Positions 49,499 to 58,510 of a stretch of 64,000 nt of DNA are shown here, in pieces; the first letter of the stretch is position 1, and every line of letters starts with the position of its first letter. The DNA is from Lewinellaceae bacterium. GTDB taxonomy: Bacteria; Bacteroidota; Bacteroidia; Chitinophagales; Saprospiraceae. The translations under genes were made by a program, and so were the position numbers. The notes beneath the pieces were generated by a model. It made no database searches, had not been told where the DNA came from, and saw only the letters and a program-made list of their open reading frames with translations. The stretch lies in contig JADJFA010000001.1 of the NCBI GenBank assembly GCA_016708875.1, positions 310,001-374,000 on the forward strand. The letters are read 5' to 3'.

Positions 49499-51037
49499 TC
49501 AAAGGCTTATCCAATCCTCCAACCAGTCAGCAATTTTTCGATCGTTTGCCAGCCTGGGTACTTTGTTTTGGCCGCCGAGTTTGCCCTCACTTTTCATAAA
49601 CTCACGAAAAGAATCTTTGCGCAAAGGCCTGATTTTCAGCGTGCGGAGGATATTGCCCGTAATAAGGTCGTCATAATAAATATTCTGCTGACGCATGGCT
49701 GCGTCCACTTGAAGGGCAAATTTTTCAAGATCCTCGGGGGCATTGTCAAACTCAACAAACCACTCATGGTAGGGCAAACCACCCTCGGGAGGTGTCACCT
49801 GCGGGGCCACGGTGAACTCCACGATGCGGATTCCGGCTGCATTGGCTACAGGAAGCAAACTTTCCTCCACTTCTTTGCCGATTACGTGTTCTCCAAAAGC
49901 TGAAATAAAATGCTTCACGCGCCCGCTTACCACAATGCGGTATGGGTTTTTGCTCACGAACTGTATCGTATCGCCGATGCTATAGCCCCAAAGCCCGGCA
50001 TTGGTATGTAGCACGAGCGCGTAATTCACCCCGATTTCCACCTCCTGTAGCCAGAGCCGGGTCGGATTTTCCTTAAAAATCTCGTCGGCAGGAACGAATT
50101 CAAAAAACATCCCGGCATTGACGTTTAACAATAAGCCGGGATTGGTAGGGGGCGGACCTTGTGTCCCCCCTCTGTTTTCAGGAAACGTATCCTGAAACGC
50201 AATAAAACCCTCCGAAGCCGGGTAAGTCTCAAAAGTGTCAATCGGGCCACCCACCAATTCCTCAAGTTTGGCCCGGTACGGCTCGAAATTCACGCCACCC
50301 ATTCCAAACACCGAATAATTTGGAAATATCTCCAGAATGGTACGCTTCCCGGTGCGTTCTAAAAGCCGTTCGTAGTACATCTGAACCCAGGGCGGAATGC
50401 CCGAAATGAGGCGCATGTCGGAGTTAACTGTTTCATCTACAATACGTTCCAATTTTTCCTCCCAATCCTCTATACAGTTGGTTTCCCAGGAAGGCAATTG
50501 ATTTGTGCGCAGCCAGGCGGGCACTAGATGGTTGGAAATACCGCTCAAGCGGCCCGTTGGAATGCCATTCACGGTTTCAAGTTCCGGGCTGCCGGAAAGA
50601 AAGATCATCTTCCCGTCCAACCATGCTCCATTCCCGGTTTGGGCAAAATAATTGAACGCTGCATTCCGCGCTGTACCAAAGTGAAGGGGGGTACTTTCCT
50701 TGCTCATCGGTATGTATTTCACACCCGAAGTGGTGCCGCTCGTTTTGGCAAAATAGGCAGGACGACCGGGCCACAACACGTCTGGTTCGCCGCTTTTCAC
50801 GCGTTCTATATAGGCCTTCAAATCCTCATAATCGCGAATGGGAATCGCTTGTTTGAAATCCTCGTAAGTCTTGATTTTTGAAAAGCCGTGATCGCGCCCA
50901 AATGCTGTGATGGCCGCTTGCGCCACGATTTGGCGCATCGTTTTCTCTTGACAGTCAACAGCTTGTGCTGACCAACGGGCTATAGAACGGGCAATATATT
51001 TGGCAAACGGGCGTACGAGAAAGGAGCGGAAGGCCAT
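49499..51037 (-). CDS. GH3 auxin-responsive promoter family protein (acyl-adenylating type)
   Basis: 512 residues from MAFRSFLVRPFAKYIARSIARW. The family's ATP/phosphate loop is at YFAKTSGTTSGVKYIPM. Further GH3 blocks are SGIPPWVQMYYERLLER, FETYPASEGFIAFQD, WLQEVEIGVNYALVLHTNAGLWGYSIGDTIQFV and GRVKHFISAFGEHVIGKEVEE. Plant members join acyl acids to amino acids by way of an acyl adenylate. Bacteroidota homologues are widespread, cytosolic and of unknown substrate. A TACCTTTG box lies 35 nt upstream. Confidence 0.9.
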   Translation of the reverse strand: MAFRSFLVRPFAKYIARSIARWSAQAVDCQEKTMRQIVAQAAITAFGRDHGFSKIKTYEDFKQAIPIRDYEDLKAYIERVKSGEPDVLWPGRPAYFAKTSGTTSGVKYIPMSKESTPLHFGTARNAAFNYFAQTGNGAWLDGKMIFLSGSPELETVNGIPTGRLSGISNHLVPAWLRTNQLPSWETNCIEDWEEKLERIVDETVNSDMRLISGIPPWVQMYYERLLERTGKRTILEIFPNYSVFGMGGVNFEPYRAKLEELVGGPIDTFETYPASEGFIAFQDTFPENRGGTQGPPPTNPGLLLNVNAGMFFEFVPADEIFKENPTRLWLQEVEIGVNYALVLHTNAGLWGYSIGDTIQFVSKNPYRIVVSGRVKHFISAFGEHVIGKEVEESLLPVANAAGIRIVEFTVAPQVTPPEGGLPYHEWFVEFDNAPEDLEKFALQVDAAMRQQNIYYDDLITGNILRTLKIRPLRKDSFREFMKSEGKLGGQNKVPRLANDRKIADWLEDWISL

Positions 51038-51071
51038 AATTTTTAATGACGGTGGGAGGGCGGAATAATGG

Positions 51072-51079
51072 CAAAGGTA
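51072..51079 (-). promoter_or_regulatory. Putative -7 box (TACCTTTG) of the GH3 gene
   Basis: The minus strand reads TACCTTTG, an exact TAnnTTTG match, 35 nt before the start codon at 51037. The palindrome 51091-51122 occupies the region where the -33 box would be. Confidence 0.5.
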
Positions 51080-51090
51080 CGATTGTCCAT

Positions 51091-51122
51091 GACCTCGGAG
51101 GTTTTCAAAAACCTCCGAGGTC
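51091..51122. repeat. Palindrome with ACCTCGGAGGT core
   Basis: 15-bp perfect stem GACCTCGGAGGTTTT with a 2-nt centre. It lies between the GH3 promoter and the stop codon of the dockerin-like gene; same core as 19031-19114 and 62845-62910. Confidence 0.85.
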
Positions 51123-51126
51123 TGAC

Positions 51127-53067
51127 TCAAATCCGCACCAATTTACCACTCGACACCGCCTCGCCTACCCTGAGCCGATAGGTAAAAATACCTTTTCCTG
51201 GCAGCGCAGACGCCGGAAGCAGCAGGGTTTGCAAGCCCTGTTCCATTTCATAAATTTCGGAAAATAACCGCCGGCCGTTCAGGTCAAACACTTCCAATTG
51301 TGCAGGCGCAGCGTTTTCAAGCAACATTTCGAAAGATGTTTCTGCTGCAAACGGGTTGGGACGCGGCGGGAAGAAGGTTGCAGAAGCATGGGTATTTTGT
51401 CCGAAATGGAGCAGGATAGGATGCCGGTCTGGCGCACTGTTATTGCGGGAGGCATAGCCCTCTGGGCGCAGTTTTTCGGAATTTAGAAACAGCCCTTCCG
51501 AGATTTTATTGGCTTGCAACGCTTTGATTTTCAATGTAAAAACAGTGCTTTCTTCGTTAAAAAATGCACCAGCACCATCCGCCCAAAGTGCGCGCAATTC
51601 ATTCCCGCGCAAGGTGAAGTGATCATTGGGCAAACCTTCCACACCCAAAATCTGAAATTTGTCAGGGTCGGCTTCCAACGCAAGCTGCCAACCTTCGAGC
51701 ATAGCGGATTCAGTCAAATGGAACGTGACCAAGGCCTCCTCTCCAGCCTCCAACCAGCGGTCGTCAGCGCGGAAGAGCATCGGGGGCGCATCATACCGGT
51801 CGTCTGCTCCCGGCTCGCCGGTCAGCGAAGCCGAGCCGTTCACATCAGCGTACTTGATGCCGACAAAATGGAAGAAGTTGTTAAACGCGAGGTCGTCCTG
51901 AAGGTTGGTGAGCGTAATTTGATAGGTATCTTTTAGGGCCGTCAAGTTGGAAATTTGAGCAGGATTTGCAACCGGGCGCGTAAGACGCCAAGCCGGCACG
52001 TCTGGAAATGAGTCGTTGATGCCAAGGATTAGTTTGCGTATTTCTACGATATCAAAGGTTGTCACCGAATTGCTCTCATTCACGTCGGCGGCTACCGTTT
52101 GATAAACGCTGGTGAACGGCTCAATATCCAATATATGCTTAGAGATAAGCACCAAATCGTACGTAGTAACCCCCTCATGCGGTCCGAGAGCTCGCTCCGC
52201 TCGTATGGTTGCCCGATAATCATTTCCGAATGGAATATGATCCAGGTGCATCGTAAAGCATGAGTCTTCGATGTTTTGACTTAAATTCATTAACATTGGC
52301 TGGGCTGCGCCCGGAAGCGTTTCAAACTGGGTTTTGAGTTTGAAATTGGAGAGTTTTTTGTTCGCAGCGCTTTTAGCACAACCACTGAAATAAATATCTG
52401 CGTCGTTGTTGCAGATGCACTCATTGCCGCTATCCTGCACAAGCACATAATTGTTGCAAGTGTTGGATAGGCCGTTGCCATCTTTCACCCATATCTCAAT
52501 ACTGTTGAATCCCTTCTCACAGGAGCTAAAAGTCAGGCTGGTTTGGGGCGGAAATCCTGTCCCGTCTCCTTGCTTCCGCATTCCGATTTGCAGTTGATTA
52601 GTCGGTGTACAATTGTCAGACAAAGCCAGGATAAACTGCGTGGCATCAAAACTTATCTGACAATTAGGTGCATCCAAACTTTGTGTCAAACCGTTGAGAC
52701 ACAATAAATTGGGTGGCTGACAATCTTTAACGTGGAATAGATAAGTACACTGGGCAAGGTTGCCGCAATTGTCGGTGACCTTCCAGGTTATCTTGTGGGT
52801 CCCCTTTGCAAATGGGCCTGAAACGGTATCGTTCGACGACTGAATATCCACCACATTGTCGTTGTTCAGGTCAATTTTGTAGGAGTAATTGAGGTTAGGG
52901 GTACCGCAGTTCGTAACGGCCTTTTCCACCAAAAAAACCTCCCCTTGGGCACAGGTATTCTGTGCGAGACAAAAGTTTTTATCTGTACATGCAGTAATCC
53001 AGGAAATTTGCTGAGCTGAAAGCCCTTGGACAATTAATAAGGGGAATAAAAGTAGATATCGATTCAT
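51127..53067 (-). CDS. T9SS-secreted HYR/dockerin-like protein
   Basis: 646 residues with an intact frame. The signal peptide MNRYLLLFPLLIVQGLSAQQ is followed by HYR-like modules (GTHKITWKVTDNCGNLAQCTYLFHVKDCQPPNLLC). A dockerin-like double repeat follows (VTTYDLVLISKHILDIEPF, then AADVNESNSVTTFDIVEIRKLILGI), with Asp/Asn at calcium positions. A cohesin-like beta region (EALVTFHLTESAMLEGWQLALEADPDKFQILGVEG) is adjacent, and the end is a T9SS sorting domain (FFPPRPNPFAAETSFEMLL ... GKGIFTYRLRVGEAVSSGKLVRI). Cohesin/dockerin pairing within or between such proteins is possible. Its stop lies next to the 51091 palindrome. Confidence 0.87.
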   Translation of the reverse strand: MNRYLLLFPLLIVQGLSAQQISWITACTDKNFCLAQNTCAQGEVFLVEKAVTNCGTPNLNYSYKIDLNNDNVVDIQSSNDTVSGPFAKGTHKITWKVTDNCGNLAQCTYLFHVKDCQPPNLLCLNGLTQSLDAPNCQISFDATQFILALSDNCTPTNQLQIGMRKQGDGTGFPPQTSLTFSSCEKGFNSIEIWVKDGNGLSNTCNNYVLVQDSGNECICNNDADIYFSGCAKSAANKKLSNFKLKTQFETLPGAAQPMLMNLSQNIEDSCFTMHLDHIPFGNDYRATIRAERALGPHEGVTTYDLVLISKHILDIEPFTSVYQTVAADVNESNSVTTFDIVEIRKLILGINDSFPDVPAWRLTRPVANPAQISNLTALKDTYQITLTNLQDDLAFNNFFHFVGIKYADVNGSASLTGEPGADDRYDAPPMLFRADDRWLEAGEEALVTFHLTESAMLEGWQLALEADPDKFQILGVEGLPNDHFTLRGNELRALWADGAGAFFNEESTVFTLKIKALQANKISEGLFLNSEKLRPEGYASRNNSAPDRHPILLHFGQNTHASATFFPPRPNPFAAETSFEMLLENAAPAQLEVFDLNGRRLFSEIYEMEQGLQTLLLPASALPGKGIFTYRLRVGEAVSSGKLVRI

Positions 53068-53214
53068 GGATGAGACTGATTTTAAAAATTGTCAGCAAAA
53101 ATAGTTCCAACAAGGCATTTTTCCTAAAATCAGACTTTTGTTTAAGTTTTTTTGGGATCAAAGTTAAACAAAAAATCGTCTATCCGCGTTTAGCCACAAA
53201 GTTTGTAGCAAAAT

Positions 53215-53296
53215 GGAACACGGATGGCACGGATTAGACACGGATTAAAGATCATTAAGACCAAAATCCGCGTCTAATCCGTGTCATCCGTGTTCC
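53215..53296. repeat. Inverted word repeat (CACGGAT)
   Basis: Arms 53215-53247 and 53264-53296 match at 31 of 33 positions. They are built from the words CACGGAT and GGATTAGACACGG, a vocabulary I know from intergenic repeats in other environmental genomes. It lies directly before crtI. Confidence 0.8.
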
Positions 53297-53313
53297 CCAC
53301 GATTAAATCTATT

Positions 53314-54792
53314 TTGAAAAAAGTCGTCGTCATTGGTTCTGGTTTTTCAGGCTTAGCAGCAGCGTGCTGTTTGGCTGCCGAGGGCTTTGAAGTCACTGTA
53401 TTGGAAAAAAATGACTGTCCTGGCGGTCGGGCGCGCCAATTCAAGGCTGAAGGCTTTGTGTTCGACATGGGCCCTTCCTGGTATTGGATGCCCGATGTGT
53501 TTGAAAGATTTTTCGGGCTTTTTGGCAAAAAAACTTCCGATTACTACGAGCTCCTTAGGCTCGACCCATCTTATCAGGTCTTTTTTGGTCAAAATGATTG
53601 TGTAGAAATCCCGGCCCAAATGGCAGCTTTAGAAAATCTGTTTGAAAGCATTGAGCCTGGCAGCGCAATAAACTTGCGGAAGTTTTTGGCAGAAGCAAAA
53701 TACAAATACGAGGTAGGCATGGGCGAATTCGTGCACAAACCTAGCCATAGCCTCTGGGAATTTGCCGATTGGCGTGTGCTGTCGAGCCTTTTGCGTTTAC
53801 AGATGTTCACCCCCATATCCAGTCATGTGCGCCAACTTTTCAAAAACGAAAAATTGGTTCAATTGCTCGAATTTCCCGTACTTTTCCTTGGTGCAACACC
53901 TCAAAAAACACCTGCACTTTACAGCCTGATGAACTACGCCGATATGGTATTGGGCACCTGGTATCCAATGGGCGGGATGTTCAAAATTATAGAGGCTATG
54001 ACTTCACTTGCCCAAGAACTGGGCGTGGAAATCAAACTAAATCAGGAAGTTGCGAAAATAGAAACGGCGAATGGGAAGGCTACTGCGGCCATTACTTCGG
54101 ACGGTACGCGGTATGCCGCCGATGCTTTTGTGGGAAGTGCTGATTACCACCATATCGAAACCAAATTGCTCGACTCCGCACACCGAAACTATTCAGATCA
54201 ATACTGGGAAAATCGTGTAATGGCTCCCTCCAGCCTACTTTGGTATGTGGGAGTTAACAAACGGATAGAAGGACTACTCCATCACAACCTGTTTTTTGAT
54301 GAGGATTTCGGCCTGCACTCAGAAGAAATTTATACCACCCCCAAATGGCCAACACGACCACTTTTTTATGCAAGTGCGCCGTCTGTAACCGACCCCAGCG
54401 TGGCCCCTCCGGGTTGCGAGAACTTGTTTTTACTCATACCTGTTGCCCCAGGATTGGAAGACACGCCAAAAATCCGAGAGCAGTATTTTGACGTAGTTAT
54501 GGAACGGCTCGAGCGGCATACCGGGCAAAGCATCCGCCCGCACATTGTGTACAAGCGCTCTTACGCTCATGCTGATTTTGTAGAGGATTATCACGCTTTC
54601 AGGGGCAATGCCTACGGCTTGGCAAACACATTATTACAAACCGCTTTTCTCAAACCAAAAATGAAAAATCGCCAACTCTCCAACCTTTGGTACACAGGAC
54701 AATTGACTACTCCTGGGCCAGGGGTGCCACCTTCATTCATCAGTGGAGAAGTGGTGGCGGGAGAGATAAAAAAGTGGGCAGGAGGCAGTTAA
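53314..54792 (+). CDS. crtI: Phytoene desaturase (CrtI type)
   Basis: 492 residues from a TTG at 53314, chosen because it opens the FAD motif at once (MKKVVVIGSGFSGLAAACCLAAEGFEV). An upstream in-frame GTG at 53281 lies inside the inverted repeat. GPSWYWMPDVFERFF, the PGGRARQF loop and the C-terminal GLANTLLQTAFLKP...NLWYTGQLTTPGPGVPPSFISGE block are typical of the CrtI family. It introduces double bonds into phytoene to give lycopene or neurosporene. crtB follows 86 nt later, so the two form a carotenoid operon. Confidence 0.93.
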   Translation: MKKVVVIGSGFSGLAAACCLAAEGFEVTVLEKNDCPGGRARQFKAEGFVFDMGPSWYWMPDVFERFFGLFGKKTSDYYELLRLDPSYQVFFGQNDCVEIPAQMAALENLFESIEPGSAINLRKFLAEAKYKYEVGMGEFVHKPSHSLWEFADWRVLSSLLRLQMFTPISSHVRQLFKNEKLVQLLEFPVLFLGATPQKTPALYSLMNYADMVLGTWYPMGGMFKIIEAMTSLAQELGVEIKLNQEVAKIETANGKATAAITSDGTRYAADAFVGSADYHHIETKLLDSAHRNYSDQYWENRVMAPSSLLWYVGVNKRIEGLLHHNLFFDEDFGLHSEEIYTTPKWPTRPLFYASAPSVTDPSVAPPGCENLFLLIPVAPGLEDTPKIREQYFDVVMERLERHTGQSIRPHIVYKRSYAHADFVEDYHAFRGNAYGLANTLLQTAFLKPKMKNRQLSNLWYTGQLTTPGPGVPPSFISGEVVAGEIKKWAGGS

Positions 54793-54868
54793 CAGTTTGC
54801 AGTGGCACTCAGCACTGCCAACTGCCACTGCCTACTGTTAACTGCAAACTGCTACTTGCAAACTGCCA
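54786..54868. repeat. Word-repeat tract between crtI and crtB
   Basis: Overlapping words AACTGCC, CAGTTTGCAGT and ACTGCAAACTG give an imperfect hairpin across the gap. The tract is in the open frame upstream of crtB, but that stretch is unlikely to be translated. Confidence 0.65.
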
Positions 54869-54878
54869 ACTATCGAAT

Positions 54879-55721
54879 ATGAACCATCTCCAACTTTTTC
54901 ACCGTACCTGTGCCGATTGTAGCAGCCTCATCACACGGCGTTACAGCACCTCGTTCTCCTTGGGAATCAAGATGTTCGATCTTCGTTTCCGTGGGCCGAT
55001 TTACGGCATCTATGGCTTCGTCCGTTTTGCTGATGAAATCGTAGACACCTTCCATGATTACCCAAAAGCTCAACTTTTTGAGCGTTTTCGGCAGGACACC
55101 TGGCTTGCCATTGAAGAAGGCATCAGCCTAAACCCGGTGCTGCACTCGTTCCAACATGTAGTACGGAAATACGGCATTGAGCGCGAGCTTATAGAGGCTT
55201 TCCTCGACAGTATGGAGATGGATTTGACTGAATCGAATTACGACCCGGAAGGCTACAACGAATACATCTATGGGTCGGCAGAAGTAGTAGGCCTTATGTG
55301 TTTGCGGGTGTTCTGCGAAGGGAATGATGCGGAATATCAAAAATTGAAAGCGCCTGCCCGGCGACTGGGTGCAGCATTTCAAAAAATAAATTTCCTCCGT
55401 GACATTAAAAGCGACCTCGAAGACCGCGGTCGGGTCTATTTTCCCGGCGTGGATTTTAACCGTTTCTCCCAGGAAGACAAATGGCGGATCGAAGCCGACA
55501 TCAAGCAAGACTTTGACGCAGCTTTAGAAGGCATCCGTATGCTGCCAAAAGGTGCCCGGTTAGGTGTATATCTAGCCTACAAATATTACACCCATCTTTT
55601 TCTGAAAATCAAGAGCGCACCACCACAACAGGTGGCGCAAGAGCGCTTTCGGCTTTCGAGTAAGCGGAAAGTTTATTTGTTGTGTAGTTCGGCATTAAGG
55701 CATCAGTTTGGGGTTTTGTGA
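54879..55721 (+). CDS. crtB: Phytoene synthase
   Basis: 280 residues from MNHLQLFHRTCADCSSLITRRYSTSFSLG, the usual start region for the family. Both Asp-rich prenyl diphosphate motifs are there: RFADEIVDTFHDY and NFLRDIKSDLEDRGRVYFP. It joins two geranylgeranyl diphosphates to phytoene. It forms an operon with crtI upstream. With the GGGP synthase gene in the same window, the cell must make C20 or longer prenyl diphosphates. Confidence 0.93.
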   Translation: MNHLQLFHRTCADCSSLITRRYSTSFSLGIKMFDLRFRGPIYGIYGFVRFADEIVDTFHDYPKAQLFERFRQDTWLAIEEGISLNPVLHSFQHVVRKYGIERELIEAFLDSMEMDLTESNYDPEGYNEYIYGSAEVVGLMCLRVFCEGNDAEYQKLKAPARRLGAAFQKINFLRDIKSDLEDRGRVYFPGVDFNRFSQEDKWRIEADIKQDFDAALEGIRMLPKGARLGVYLAYKYYTHLFLKIKSAPPQQVAQERFRLSSKRKVYLLCSSALRHQFGVL

Positions 55722-55847
55722 AGCATTGGCATGGAGAGAATATCATTCCATTTTTATAAGTTGAGGCTGTACAATACCTTTGGCCGCACCTGAACATTAC
55801 ACCTCTTTGATTCTGGATGCAATTAAGCCTTGATTACATCCGAAAAA

Positions 55848-57190
55848 ATGGCCTACCGAAACGCTCCCATCCACCCCTTCCTTCGCCTGATTTATGCCTG
55901 GCTCCGCCTGACCACCTGGCTTGGATTCTCCGTTTTTTACCGGCGCCGCCTCGTGTTAGGGCACGAGCATTTGCGCTTTGACGGGCCAGCTATCATAGTC
56001 TCCAACCACCCCAGTACCCTGATGGATCCGCTCAATGTGGGTCTCAACATCCGGCAGGAAATGTTCTTCCTTGCCAACTATGGCCTGTTCAAGAATCCAA
56101 TAAGCAGTTGGATCCTCACCCGATTATTCTGTATTCCGGTCAAACGAAAAGAGGACGTGGCCGAGGGTGAAGTCCGCGACAACGAGGCGGCTTTTGAAGC
56201 ATCTTTTCAGCATTTAGAAAAAACCGGCGTGCTCTATATCGCAGCCGAAGGCGTAAGCTGGATGAACCGTTTTGTACGCCCATTTAAGACCGGTACCGCC
56301 CGCATTGCCTTTGGCGCAGAACGTCGAAACAACTGGCAACTCGGTGTCAAAATCATCCCAGTTGGCTTGAGTTACGATGCGCCCAACTTGTTTCGCAGCC
56401 GGACAATCGTGGAATATGGCGCAGCGATTGACCCACGTACTTGGGCAGAAGCGGATTTGCAAGACCACGAAAAAGCCGTGGATGATTTTACTTCGGAAAT
56501 TCGAAGCCGCGTCAGTGCGCTCACACTCGACTCCGGCAATGAGGCAGGCGATGCGTTTGTGAACCAGGCAGAAATCATGGTTCGGAATGCCCGTTTGGGT
56601 TTTTCAGAAAGCGAAGCGTATCTTTTCTTGAAAGGTTTTCTGGCAAAAAACATTCAAAATGAGGGGTTTAAAGCCAAAATAGCGGACTATTTCTCTACAC
56701 TCCAAAATGCAAATCTTACAGATGCCGGGGTATCAAACGTCCAATCACCATTTACCAATCACCAATCACCAATTACCCTCTTCCTGCTCTCCCCATTTTT
56801 CCTGCTGGGCTATGGTTTTTGGTTTTTGCCTTGCTACCTGCCTTGGCTACTTTGCAAACGTTTGAAACTTTATCCTGGCTACGACAGCAATATTAAGATG
56901 TTGACCGGGCTTTTTACGTTCCCGCTCGCGCTGTGGGGTGGTTGGGAATTGTCGTATTGGTTTTCGGGAGTAAGATTTGGGCTTGGGTAGCATTGGCCGT
57001 ATTCGTCTTATGCGGTTATCTTGCTGAGATTTTTATGGACAAAGCCAAACTTTGGTGGGAAGGACGTGTGGCGCGCAATTTTAAAAAGCAAAATCCACAG
57101 GATTGGGCAAATCTCAGTGCAACGCGAACTGAAATTTTAATGGCAATGGTAACGGATCATGCTCCCTTTCAACCAACGAAAGCAGGATAA
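55848..57190 (+). CDS. 1-acyl-sn-glycerol-3-phosphate acyltransferase-like protein (one frame break)
   Basis: About 447 residues. The start MAYRNAPIHPFLRLIYAWLR (55848) precedes a membrane segment. The PlsC HX4D motif is SNHPSTLMDP. The glycerol-phosphate site is near IAAEGVSWMNRFVRPFKTG, and KIIPVGLSYDAP follows. A low-complexity stretch (SNVQSPFTNHQSPIT) sits before two C-terminal hydrophobic helices. The main frame ends at 56990, and the last helices and tail (SKIWAWVALAVFVLCGYLAEIFMDKAKLWW) are in another frame to 57190. One more T in the run TTTT near 56963 would join them (YWFFGSKIWAW). Membrane enzyme of phospholipid or glycolipid acylation. Confidence 0.85.
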
Positions 57191-57204
57191 TAGCGACCAG
57201 TATA

Positions 57205-57293
57205 TCACCTTTACCCGCCCTAGCCGCGGGCATGCATCACTTTTACCCGCTGTAGCCATAGGCGAAGGAGGGTATCACCCCATCACTTCATAC
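57205..57293. repeat. Composite repeat element
   Basis: Two partial copies of TTTACCCGC...GCC...GGCGAAGGAGGG with adjoining TATCACCCCATCACTTCATA words. Related to 7101-7250 and to the coding copy in the DUF547 gene. Confidence 0.65.
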
Positions 57294-57294
57294 C

Positions 57295-58440
57295 TTGCCT
57301 TCCATAGAAAAACTCCGTGCCGATACCCCAGGCTGCGAACACCGTAACCACCTCAACAACGCAGGGGCAAGTCTCCAACCCGCGCCTGTACTTGCCGAAG
57401 TGCAGCGCCATCTTCAACTTGAATCCCAAATGGGCGGCTATGAAGCTGCCGATTCCATGGCTGAGGCTATAGCCGGGTTTTATGGTTCAGTAGCGCAATT
57501 GCTTCATACTCAAGCCCGCAACATTGCTTTCGCCGCCAGCGCAACCGACGCTTATAGCAAAGCCCTCAGTTCCATACCCTGGTGCGCAGGAGATGTAATC
57601 CTTACCACCGAGAATGATTACTCCTCTAATCAAATCGCCTTCCTCTCGCTTCAAAAACGCCTCGGCGTTCGACTCATTCGTGCGCGCGACCTGCCTACAG
57701 GCGGTGTGGATCTGGATGATTTTGAACGCTTAATACGCCAACACCATCCTGTCTTGGCTGCTGTAACCCATGTACCGACCAATAGTGGCTTGGTACAACC
57801 CGTGGAGGCCATCGGCAAAATTTGCCGGGAACAAGGCATCTGGTATCTCGTAGATGCCTGCCAATCAGCAGGTCAAATGGACTTGGATGTGGAGCGTATC
57901 GGCTGCGATTTCCTGACGGCAACAATGCGCAAATACCTGCGTGGGCCACGTGGTGCAGGCTTTTTGTTTGTTTCAGATCGGATATTGGATGCCGGGCTGG
58001 AACTGCTCCTGCCAGATATGCGCAGCGCCGATTGGGTCAGTGCTAACGAGTACCAAACAGCCCGCAGCGCCCGCCGTTATGAATATTGGGAAATGCCCAT
58101 CGCCCTGTTGCTCGGCAGCAAAACCGCAGTAGCGTATGCACTTGACGTGGGCCTGGATTTTGCAGAAACCCGCATCAACCACCTGGCGGGTCTGGCTCGT
58201 CAACTACTTTCCGAAATGCCAAATGTTCGGGTTTTAGATGAAGGAACGCATTTGTGCGGCATTGTCACGGCCCATTCAACTGATTGGGAATCAAAGCCTT
58301 TGATGGAAAAACTGCAGTCCGCCAACATCAATTGCCGCATCTCGCCGCGCGTGGCTGCGCAGATTGATTTTTCCAGAAAAGGAGTGGAATGGGCGCTGCG
58401 TGTGTCGCCCCATTATTACAACACAGAGAGGAGAGATTGA
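57295..58440 (+). CDS. Class V aminotransferase-fold PLP enzyme
   Basis: 381 residues from a TTG start (MPSIEKLRADTPGCEHRNHLNNAGASL); no better start is visible. The NAGAS substrate loop, the PLP-binding Asp in WYLVDACQSAGQMDLD and the Schiff-base Lys region TATMRKYLRGPRGAGFLFV are present. C-terminal blocks match the cysteine-desulfurase/isopenicillin-epimerase-like group. The exact reaction is not clear. It converges on an ACMSD-type gene, which raises the idea of a tryptophan/kynurenine link, but it does not look like a standard kynureninase. Confidence 0.82.
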   Translation: MPSIEKLRADTPGCEHRNHLNNAGASLQPAPVLAEVQRHLQLESQMGGYEAADSMAEAIAGFYGSVAQLLHTQARNIAFAASATDAYSKALSSIPWCAGDVILTTENDYSSNQIAFLSLQKRLGVRLIRARDLPTGGVDLDDFERLIRQHHPVLAAVTHVPTNSGLVQPVEAIGKICREQGIWYLVDACQSAGQMDLDVERIGCDFLTATMRKYLRGPRGAGFLFVSDRILDAGLELLLPDMRSADWVSANEYQTARSARRYEYWEMPIALLLGSKTAVAYALDVGLDFAETRINHLAGLARQLLSEMPNVRVLDEGTHLCGIVTAHSTDWESKPLMEKLQSANINCRISPRVAAQIDFSRKGVEWALRVSPHYYNTERRD

Positions 58441-58510
58441 CATGGTAGGTGGAGTGCTAACGTTGTGCCGTAGTGGCGTTGCGTGAAACAATTTTGAACA
58501 CTTAGACATC

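Noticed and set aside
57295..58440. Kynureninase, suggested by the ACMSD neighbour
   Set aside because: The residues around the PLP Lys and the length fit the general class V group, not kynureninase.
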